NCBI GenBank assembly: GCA_012523605.1
Contig: JAAYTY010000030.1
Span: 1 to 23,012 of the forward strand
Source of the DNA: Candidatus Fermentibacterota bacterium
GTDB taxonomy: Bacteria; Fermentibacterota; Fermentibacteria; Fermentibacterales; Fermentibacteraceae
Length of the DNA: 23,012 bases
Reading direction: 5' to 3'
The notes under the pieces: generated by a model
What the model saw: the letters and a program-made list of their open reading frames with translations, nothing else
What the model was told of the DNA's origin: nothing
Database searches by the model: none
Translations under genes and position numbers: made by a program
Part shown: positions 7,578 to 14,627 of the stretch, one piece after another
Layout: every line of letters begins with the position of its first letter
How positions within the stretch are numbered: the first letter of the stretch is position 1

Positions 7578-8560
7578 AGGGCAGGGTTCTGGTCATAGAT
7601 GACGAGGCCGAGATCAGGAGGAATCTGACGATCGGCCTCACGCAGGAGGGATACGGAGTCACGGCCTGCCCCGACGGGATATCGGCCGTCCACGAACTGA
7701 ACAGGGCCAGGGGAGAGGGCTCCGGGTACGACTATCTGGTCACGGACATATTCATGCCCGACATAGACGGCATGAAGATCCTGAAGGTGATCAAGAACCA
7801 GTTTCCCGATCTGCCCGTGCTGGTCATCACCGGCTTCGGCGACGACAGGCTGAAGTTCACCGCTCTCGCCGAGAGCAACACCGGCTATCTCGACAAGCCG
7901 TTCGAGATATCCGACCTGGTGCAGGCCATGGAGCGGCTCTCCCCGGGGAGGACCACGCAGGCGCCCGAAGGCGCGGAACCCGCGCCCGAGATGCGCGAAT
8001 CCGTGAGCGCGTACCTGACCATCAGGATACAGGATCAGAGCAGGAGCATGGAGATCTTCAACACCCTCCACGACCTGGAGGGCGTTCAGTCCTGCGACGC
8101 CGTGCGTGGCGACGTGGACATCATCCTTCTGGCCCATGCCGACTCGCAGGCCGGCATAGACGCTCTGTTCGCGCAGGTCAGGGCGATTCCCGGGCTCGAG
8201 GTGGTGTCCGTCTCGCCGGTGGAGCGCCCGAAGCTCGACCGCGACGTGAAGGAGTTCATCGAGACCTACCGGAGAACGGTGAAGGCTCCCGCGGGCGAGG
8301 AGGCGCGGCGCCAGCCCGGAACGATCAGCTACATCATCGTGGACATCGAGAAGGAGGCCATTCAGAAGATCTTCACGACGGTCTTCTTCATCGACGAAGT
8401 TGTGTTCTGCGACGTGATAGACAACGGCACCAGGCTGGTGGGGATGATCACCGGCCAGGGAGCCGTGGGCCGAACGCCGCGGATAATCGAGAAGCTGAGC
8501 CAGATAGACGGAGTGCTGAGGGTCAGGGAGGCCCGCGTCATCAGGCTCGTGGACGAATAG
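7574..8560 (+). CDS. Receiver protein with tandem AsnC/RAM-like ligand-binding domains
   Basis: A 328-residue protein. Residues 1-120 form a canonical response-regulator receiver: D10-D11, phospho-acceptor D58 in V-T-D-I-F-M-P-D, T86 in I-T-G-F-G and K108 in D-K-P-F. After a Pro/Ala/Glu-rich linker, residues about 142-215 look like the alpha-beta ligand-binding (RAM) domain of Lrp/AsnC proteins, and about 250-328 look like a second, more diverged copy. No helix-turn-helix or enzymatic output domain is visible, so it may act by phosphorylation-dependent protein binding or small-molecule sensing rather than DNA binding. GTG at 7574 overlaps the nfnB stop (GTGA), with GGGAGG upstream. Its place between the Nfn and NuoE-like genes, and the kinase gene downstream, suggest it senses or controls these redox enzymes. 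The partner kinase is inferred. Confidence 0.8.
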   Translation: MKGRVLVIDDEAEIRRNLTIGLTQEGYGVTACPDGISAVHELNRARGEGSGYDYLVTDIFMPDIDGMKILKVIKNQFPDLPVLVITGFGDDRLKFTALAESNTGYLDKPFEISDLVQAMERLSPGRTTQAPEGAEPAPEMRESVSAYLTIRIQDQSRSMEIFNTLHDLEGVQSCDAVRGDVDIILLAHADSQAGIDALFAQVRAIPGLEVVSVSPVERPKLDRDVKEFIETYRRTVKAPAGEEARRQPGTISYIIVDIEKEAIQKIFTTVFFIDEVVFCDVIDNGTRLVGMITGQGAVGRTPRIIEKLSQIDGVLRVREARVIRLVDE

Positions 8561-8573
8561 GGGAGCAGGCCCG

Positions 8574-9086
8574 ATGGACGAGAACTTCAACTACCGGCTC
8601 TGGAGGTACGACGGGGCGCAGGGTGAGCTCATCCCTCTGCTCCAGTCGGCCCAGGACCATTTCGGCTACATCCCGCGCAGGGCGATCAAGTACATAGCCG
8701 ACGTCACGGGAACCCCTGAAGCGTCGGTCTATGGCGTCATAACCTTCTACAGCCAGTTCAGGCTCCAGCCCATGGGGCGGTACGTGATCCGGGTCTGCGA
8801 CGGCACTGCGTGCCATGTCTCCAGTTCGCGCATGCTCATCGACGCGATCGAGGACGAGCTCTCGGTAGAGATCGGCGGAACCACCTCCGACGGTCTGTTC
8901 ACGCTTACCACGGTGGCCTGCCTGGGCTGCTGTTCGCTTGCTCCGGTGATGATGATCAACGACGAAACCCACGGGAAACTCACGCCTGCGGCCGTTCGGA
9001 AGATCCTCAGGGAAATCCGCCGCAGGGACGCCGCATCGAAGCCCCCGCAGGCCGGCGGAGAGTGCGCGAGGGAGGCCGGGGCATGA
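8574..9086 (+). CDS. NuoE/HydC-type [2Fe-2S] subunit of an electron-bifurcating complex
   Basis: A 170-residue thioredoxin-like [2Fe-2S] protein of the NuoE/HoxE/HydC/HndA family. The helical N-terminal part contains F-G-Y-I-P and the conserved V-Y-G-V-I-T-F-Y-S-Q-F stretch. The cluster ligands are C75-x4-C80 and C116-x3-C120. It serves as the small electron-transfer partner of the NuoF/HydB-like subunit encoded next. ATG at 8574 follows a GGGGAG ribosome site. Its stop overlaps the next start as ATGA, implying coupled translation and equal subunit amounts. Context (a HydB-type NuoF and an NfnB fusion, with no membrane subunits) points to a soluble bifurcating enzyme of the HydABC/Stn group rather than complex I. 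Confidence 0.92.
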   Translation: MDENFNYRLWRYDGAQGELIPLLQSAQDHFGYIPRRAIKYIADVTGTPEASVYGVITFYSQFRLQPMGRYVIRVCDGTACHVSSSRMLIDAIEDELSVEIGGTTSDGLFTLTTVACLGCCSLAPVMMINDETHGKLTPAAVRKILREIRRRDAASKPPQAGGECAREAGA

Positions 9087-10855
9087 ACAGGAAGGTCGTC
9101 GTCGGGATGGGGACCTGCGGCCTCAGCGCCGGCGCCCAGGCCGTCTATGACAGGCTCCGCGAGCTATCGGAAGGCTCCGGCTGCGAAGTATCCGTCACGG
9201 GCTGCATAGGAATGTGCTTCCGCGAGCCCGTCGTGGAAGTCCGCTCTGAAGGCCGCCGCACGGTGTACGGCGACGTGTCGGCGGAGAGGGCCGCCGAGAT
9301 CTGGCGGCGCCACGTTCTGGGCGGCGAGCCCGTCACGGAATGGATAATCAAGACATTCGGGGAGGAGGGCGTGGCGGGAAGCGAGGAGAAGTTCCTCGCG
9401 AAGCAGCGCCGGATAGTGCTAAGGAACTGCGGCGTCATAGATCCCGAATCCATAGACGAGTACGAAGCAGCCGGGGGATACTCCGCGCTCCGCAAGGCGC
9501 TTCTGGAGATGTCCCCGGCGCAGATCATCGAGGAGGTCAAGGCCTCGGGTCTGAGGGGGCGCGGCGGCGCCGGATTCCCCACGGGCATGAAATGGTCGTT
9601 CGCCGCGGGCAATCCCGGACCGGTCAAGTACATCGTCTGCAACGCCGACGAGGGCGATCCCGGGGCGTTCATGGACCGCTCCGTCCTGGAGAGCGATCCT
9701 CATTCTGTCCTCGAGGGGATGATCATCGCGGCGCGCGCGATCGGAGGCACGGCCGGCTACATCTATTGCCGGGCGGAGTATCCGCTGGCGATCAAGCGCC
9801 TCACCATCGCGATAGAAGCCGCCAGGAACAGGGGGTACCTGGGGAGGAACATCCTCGGTTCGGGTTTGGACTTCGATCTGAAGATCAAGCAGGGCGCAGG
9901 CGCGTTCGTCTGCGGCGAGGAAACCGCCTTGTTCGCCTCGATAGAGGGGGAGAGGGGGATGCCGCGCATACGCCCGCCCTTCCCGGCGGAGAAGGGGCTC
10001 TGGCAGAAGCCCACCAACAACAACAACGTCGAGACCTATGCCAACGTGCCGTGGATCATCACCAACGGCGCGGCCGCCTTCGCCTCGGTGGGGACGGAGA
10101 AGAGCAGGGGTACGAAGGTGTTCGCCCTGGCGGGCCGGGTGGCGAAGGGCGGCCTGGCGGAAGTGCCCATGGGCATGACCATCAACGAGCTCGTGTTCGA
10201 CGTCGGCGGCGGGATCAAGGAGGGCAGGGCCTTCAAGGCCGTGCAGATGGGAGGCCCCTCCGGCGGGTGCATACCGGCCGCGATGGGCGACACGCCGGTC
10301 GATTTCGAGAGCATCCCCCGCACGGGAGCCATCATGGGCTCGGGCGGCATGGTGGTTCTGGACGAAACGACCTGCATGGTGGAGATGGCCCGCTTCTTCC
10401 TCGAGTTCACGCAGAACGAATCCTGCGGAAAGTGCACCTTCTGCAGGATCGGGACTCTGAGGATGCTGGAGATCCTGGAGCGCATCACGAGGGGGGAGGG
10501 GACCCCGGAGGACATCCCGAGGCTCGAGGATCTCGCGGTGAAGATCAAGGAGGCCAGCCTCTGCGGGCTGGGACAGACCGCTCCGAACCCGGTTCTGACG
10601 ACCATCAGGTACTTCCGCGACGAGTACGAAGCCCACATAAGGGACCGCAGATGCCCGGCCGGAAGCTGCCTCGCTCTCGTGACCTTCTCGATCGACGGCG
10701 CGAAATGCGTGGGCTGCGGCCTGTGCGCGAAGAACTGCCCCGTCGGCGCGATAGCCGGGGAGAAGGGCAAGCCCCACCTGATCGACACCTCGAAGTGCGT
10801 GAAGTGCGGCCGCTGCATCTCGAGCTGCAACTTCGGCGCCATTCTGAGAAGCTAG
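9083..10855 (+). CDS. NuoF/HydB-type NADH/FMN subunit with extra iron-sulfur domains
   Basis: A 590-residue subunit where NADH is oxidised or formed at FMN. A thioredoxin-like N-terminal domain has cysteines at 12, 34, 41 and 45 (the G-C-I-G-M-C pair is typical; the first C-x4-C pair of HydB is not complete). The NuoF core follows with the FMN loop G-L-R-G-R-G-G-A-G-F-P-T-G at 156-168 and C-N-A-D-E-G-D-P-G. The [4Fe-4S] site is C448, C451, C454 and C494. A C-terminal 2[4Fe-4S] ferredoxin has C542/545/548/552 and C572/575/578/582. Added N- and C-terminal iron-sulfur domains mark the bifurcating HydB class and are absent from respiratory NuoF. ATG at 9083 overlaps the previous stop; GGGAGG precedes it. 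An open frame running further upstream is not used. Confidence 0.93.
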   Translation: MNRKVVVGMGTCGLSAGAQAVYDRLRELSEGSGCEVSVTGCIGMCFREPVVEVRSEGRRTVYGDVSAERAAEIWRRHVLGGEPVTEWIIKTFGEEGVAGSEEKFLAKQRRIVLRNCGVIDPESIDEYEAAGGYSALRKALLEMSPAQIIEEVKASGLRGRGGAGFPTGMKWSFAAGNPGPVKYIVCNADEGDPGAFMDRSVLESDPHSVLEGMIIAARAIGGTAGYIYCRAEYPLAIKRLTIAIEAARNRGYLGRNILGSGLDFDLKIKQGAGAFVCGEETALFASIEGERGMPRIRPPFPAEKGLWQKPTNNNNVETYANVPWIITNGAAAFASVGTEKSRGTKVFALAGRVAKGGLAEVPMGMTINELVFDVGGGIKEGRAFKAVQMGGPSGGCIPAAMGDTPVDFESIPRTGAIMGSGGMVVLDETTCMVEMARFFLEFTQNESCGKCTFCRIGTLRMLEILERITRGEGTPEDIPRLEDLAVKIKEASLCGLGQTAPNPVLTTIRYFRDEYEAHIRDRRCPAGSCLALVTFSIDGAKCVGCGLCAKNCPVGAIAGEKGKPHLIDTSKCVKCGRCISSCNFGAILRS

Positions 10856-10865
10856 GAGGGCGGCG

Positions 10866-13800
10866 ATGGACAGAATCAGGCTCACGATCAACGGCAGGGA
10901 GATAGAGGCCCGCCCCGGACAGACGATACTCGAAGTGGTGCGCGAACAGGGGCTCGACGACATCCCCACGCTGTGCCATTCGCCCGAGCTGGAGCCGTAC
11001 GGCTCGTGCTTCGTGTGCGTGGTCGAGTTGAAGGGGCGGCCGAACCTCGTTCCGTCCTGCGCGACACGGGTGGCGCCCGGCATGGAGGTGGAAACCGGGA
11101 ACGAGCGCGTACGGGCCTCCCGGAAGACGGCGCTCGAACTCCTCCTGTCGAACCACTACGCTGACTGTCTCTCACCCTGCAAGCTCGGATGCCCCGCGGG
11201 GGTGGACGCCCAGGGCTACATCGCCCTGGCCGCGATGGGCGAGTACCGCAAAGCCGTCGACCTCATCCGCGAGAACAACCCGCTCCCTGCGGTCTGCGGC
11301 CGTGTGTGCGTCCGCAAGTGCGAGGTGGTCTGCCGCCGCGCCGACGTGGACAGCCCGGTGGGCATCAACGCGGTAAAGAGATTCGTGACGGACGCCCCCG
11401 GAATCTATGACGGCGGTGTGGAGTGCGCTCCTCCGAACGGCAAGTCGGTCGGCATCGTGGGCGGCGGCCCGGCGGGCCTCTCGGCCGGATGGTTCCTCGG
11501 CAGGAAGGGCTACAGGGTCGTCGTGTACGAGATGATGGAGAAGGCCGGCGGCATGGTGCGCTACGGCATCCCCGTCTATCGGCTCACCGACGAGACGCTG
11601 GACGCGGAGATCGATCACATCCGCAAGGCCGGTGTGGAAATCCTCACCGGGGTCAGGGTCGGCAGGGACATCTCGCTGGCGGAGCTGAGGAAGCGCCACG
11701 ACGCCGTGTTCATAGCGGCGGGCGCCTGGGCCGGAAACCCTATGAGGGTCGAAGGCGAGTTCGACACCGAGGGCGTGGTGAACGGCATAGACTTCCTCCG
11801 CGAGAAGTACTACGACCGCACGCCGATCTCCGGCACGGTGGTGGTGGTGGGCGGGGGCAACACGGCCATGGACGTGGCGCGCACGGCATGGAGGCTCGAC
11901 GCCGACAAGGTGATCCTGCTGTACCGCCGCACGAAGGCCGAGATGCCGGCCGATCCGATGGAGATCGAGGAGAGCGTCCGCGAAGGCGTCGAGATCATGG
12001 AGCTGGCCGCGCCTGTGGGCATAGTGTCCGAGGGCGGGAGGCTGAAGGCTCTCAAGTGCATCAGGATGAAGCTGGGCGAGCCCGACGCCTCGGGAAGGAA
12101 GCGCCCGGTGCCGCTGGAGGGCTCGGAGTTCGACCTGCCGTGCCGGATGGCCGTCTCTGCCATAGGCCAGTCCCCCCTGCTGGAAGGCCTTGTCGAGGAC
12201 GGCCCGAGGGTCACGAAATGGGGAACGGTGTCGGTGGACACGGCCACCATGAAGACCGACGTCGAGGGTGTCTTCTGCGGAGGCGATGTCGCCGACGACG
12301 GGCCCACGGTGGTCATAGACGCCATCGCAGACGGGCGGACGGCGGCCCTCTCGATCCACTCGTGGCTGTCCGGCGAGCCGGTGCCCCGGCCCTTCGTGGC
12401 GAGGAAGGATCTCTGGGCGAAGCCGGGAAAGGCCGAGCTGGGAGACATCAGGCAGAGCCCGAGGCACGAGGTCGAACAGATGCCGGTGGAGCAGAGGCGC
12501 GGCAGTTTCGCCGAGGTGGCCACCGGTTTCGACTACGAAGACATGATGCACGAGGGCGAGAGATGCCTTTCCTGCGGCTGTCTGCGGTTCGACGACTGCG
12601 ACCTGAGGCTCCGCGCGGAGGAGTACGGCGTGGACATGAGCCGCTACTTCGGCCAGGTTCGGAAACACCGCATAGACGACAGGCACCCACACATAGTGTA
12701 CGACCCGAACAAGTGTATCCTCTGCGGCCGCTGCATCAGAACGTGCGCGAGGGTTCTGCCGGTGGCGGCGCTCGGCCTCGTGGGACGGGGCTTCCGCACC
12801 GAGATGCGCCCGGCGATGAACGACCCCCTGGTCGAGACGAACTGCGTGAGCTGCGGAAACTGCGTTGATTCGTGTCCTACCGGCGCCCTGACCGTCAAGT
12901 TCCCCTTCCCCGGAAGGGCGTGTCTCGAATACGAGAGCGCCGACACGCACTGCTCGCTCTGTTCCCTGCTCTGCCCCGTGGAGGTGCGGAGCTTCGGGAG
13001 GGAAAGGTACTTCGTCAAGTCGCCCGACCGTCCCGGGGAGTATCTCTGCAGATACGGGAGGTTCGTCAACGAACTCTACATAAGGCAGAAGCGCGTTCCG
13101 GCCGCCTTCGCCAGAAGAGGCTCTTCGCTCGTTCAGGTGGATGTCTGCGAAGCCGCCAGGGAGGCGGTCGAAGGTCTCAGGCGGGTCGCCGCGGCGCACG
13201 GCCCCGGATCAGTCGCCGTCTTCGTCTCGCCCGAGAGCACTTCGGAGCAGATGTACCTCGCCGGACTCGTAGCACGGGAGGTCCTCGGAACCGGCAACGT
13301 CGGGTCTCTGGCCGAAATCGTCTCCGGCTCGTCTCCGGCCGTCCTCGACGGCATCCTCGGCTTCACGGCGTCCACCGCGGGGCGGGAGGCCGCGGCCGGG
13401 GCGGACCTCGTGATCTGCAGCAACACGAGCCTCGAGTCCGACCATCCCGTGATGGTCGTGGACGTGCTCGACGCCGTGAGGAAGAACCATGCCGGCCTGC
13501 TGGTGGTGAACTCGATCCTCGACCAGGCCGACAGGGCCTTCGGATCGGCATCCATGGATCCCATGAGAGGCCGCGCCTCGATCCTGTGGGCGGGAATCGT
13601 TCAGGCCCTGATAGAAAGGGGCGTGCCCGCAAAGACCGCGGTCTCCTCGATGGAGGGAGGCCCCGCATTCCTTTCCGCGCTCGACTTCCCGCTGGAGAGG
13701 GTCGCCGCGGAAACAGGGGTGGACGCGGATGTCATCAGGAGCGCCGTGGACATCATCGCCGACGCCGGACGAATCGCCGTGGTGCACTCCATGGACAGGG

Positions 13801-14549
13801 CACGCGACAGGGCGCCCGGCGACACCGAGATCCTGGCCGACCTCGTACTGCTGCTGCGGAAGGCCGGCGTTCAGGCCGATCTGCTCCTTCTCCGCACCGC
13901 ATCGAATGCTGCGGCGCTGGCGACGGCCGGCGCCGATCCCGCCTTCTCCGCGGGAAGGGCGCGTTCCCCGAAGCTTCCGGGAGCGGCGGACGGCGCGGAA
14001 CTCGCGGCCCTTCTTTCGAAGGGCGGCATAAGGGGCGCCCTCGTGATCGGCGAGGATCCTCTGCGCGAGGAGAGAACCGCCGGACTGCTTGGAGGGCTGG
14101 AGTATCTCGCGGTGATGGACTGGGCGCAGACCGAGACGACTCGGGCCGCCGACATACTACTCCCCGGGACGACCGGCCTCGAGGAGGAGGGCACCCGCGT
14201 GGGCTTCGACGGGCGAGTCAGGAGTTTCGCGCAGGCCGTCCGGCCCCCTTCCGGGCTCCAGGGCTGGGAGATCCTCCGGGAGATGCTTCCCGAAGGCCTC
14301 CGCTCCCGGCTCCGGACGTCCGCTCTGGTGACGGAGGATCTGGAGAGGCTGGTGGCAGGTCATGCCGGCAGGCATGCCGGGATGTACTGGAGAACCGGAG
14401 ACTCCGTGCCCGGATGGGACGGCACCGGACATCTGGTGATGCCGGCGGTCACCGGGCGGTCCTCTCACATCTCCGTTCCGATGACGGCCGTGAGCGTGTA
14501 CAAGGCGACCATACGCGAGGTGGGAACAGAGCGATTCAGGATAAGCTGA
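10866..14549 (+). CDS. Giant fusion subunit: [2Fe-2S] ferredoxin + NfnB/GltD-like + 2[4Fe-4S] + pseudo-molybdopterin (NuoG-like) domain; Stn-type transhydrogenase candidate
   Basis: A 1227-residue protein. In order: a plant-type [2Fe-2S] domain (C37, C48, C51, C65); an NfnB/GltD module with C101/105/109 and C144/148/152/156 clusters, FAD loop G-I-V-G-G-G-P-A-G-L near 195 and pyridine-nucleotide loop V-V-V-G-G-G-N-T-A near 324; a C567/570/572/578 motif; a 2[4Fe-4S] ferredoxin (C617/620/623/627 and C660/663/666/670); the molybdo-enzyme-type cluster C696-x2-C699-x3-C703 with C728; and about 480 residues resembling NuoG/formate dehydrogenase, including a typical A-A-D-I-L-L-P-G block near 1096. 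It has neither an H-cluster motif nor an obvious catalytic Cys/Sec, so hydrogenase or formate dehydrogenase activity is unlikely. With the two preceding genes the layout resembles the Sporomusa-type Nfn (Stn) transhydrogenase, linking NADH, NADPH and ferredoxin. Ribosome site GGAGG precedes ATG at 10866. Confidence 0.85.
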   Translation: MDRIRLTINGREIEARPGQTILEVVREQGLDDIPTLCHSPELEPYGSCFVCVVELKGRPNLVPSCATRVAPGMEVETGNERVRASRKTALELLLSNHYADCLSPCKLGCPAGVDAQGYIALAAMGEYRKAVDLIRENNPLPAVCGRVCVRKCEVVCRRADVDSPVGINAVKRFVTDAPGIYDGGVECAPPNGKSVGIVGGGPAGLSAGWFLGRKGYRVVVYEMMEKAGGMVRYGIPVYRLTDETLDAEIDHIRKAGVEILTGVRVGRDISLAELRKRHDAVFIAAGAWAGNPMRVEGEFDTEGVVNGIDFLREKYYDRTPISGTVVVVGGGNTAMDVARTAWRLDADKVILLYRRTKAEMPADPMEIEESVREGVEIMELAAPVGIVSEGGRLKALKCIRMKLGEPDASGRKRPVPLEGSEFDLPCRMAVSAIGQSPLLEGLVEDGPRVTKWGTVSVDTATMKTDVEGVFCGGDVADDGPTVVIDAIADGRTAALSIHSWLSGEPVPRPFVARKDLWAKPGKAELGDIRQSPRHEVEQMPVEQRRGSFAEVATGFDYEDMMHEGERCLSCGCLRFDDCDLRLRAEEYGVDMSRYFGQVRKHRIDDRHPHIVYDPNKCILCGRCIRTCARVLPVAALGLVGRGFRTEMRPAMNDPLVETNCVSCGNCVDSCPTGALTVKFPFPGRACLEYESADTHCSLCSLLCPVEVRSFGRERYFVKSPDRPGEYLCRYGRFVNELYIRQKRVPAAFARRGSSLVQVDVCEAAREAVEGLRRVAAAHGPGSVAVFVSPESTSEQMYLAGLVAREVLGTGNVGSLAEIVSGSSPAVLDGILGFTASTAGREAAAGADLVICSNTSLESDHPVMVVDVLDAVRKNHAGLLVVNSILDQADRAFGSASMDPMRGRASILWAGIVQALIERGVPAKTAVSSMEGGPAFLSALDFPLERVAAETGVDADVIRSAVDIIADAGRIAVVHSMDRARDRAPGDTEILADLVLLLRKAGVQADLLLLRTASNAAALATAGADPAFSAGRARSPKLPGAADGAELAALLSKGGIRGALVIGEDPLREERTAGLLGGLEYLAVMDWAQTETTRAADILLPGTTGLEEEGTRVGFDGRVRSFAQAVRPPSGLQGWEILREMLPEGLRSRLRTSALVTEDLERLVAGHAGRHAGMYWRTGDSVPGWDGTGHLVMPAVTGRSSHISVPMTAVSVYKATIREVGTERFRIS

Positions 14550-14627
14550 CCGATGGCCGGGCCCCGGGAGCGTGCGGTGCGCAACGGGGCCGGCAAGGCC
14601 GGATGAGCACGGCCGAAAGGACGTAGA

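Noticed and set aside
11172..13199. 675-codon minus-strand frame opposite the large fusion subunit
   Set aside because: It is His/Arg/Val-rich low-information sequence mirroring the + strand cysteine and Rossmann motifs, with no ribosome site or family match.
10866..14549. Fusion subunit as an [FeFe]-hydrogenase or formate dehydrogenase
   Set aside because: No H-cluster cysteine motifs (such as T-S-C-C-P) and no catalytic Cys/Sec motif could be seen. The NfnB-like module points to a transhydrogenase.
14553..14606. Tiny 17-codon frame between the fusion subunit and the kinase
   Set aside because: No ribosome site and no conserved feature. The 78-base gap is adequately explained as a leader with the kinase ribosome site at 14616-14621.
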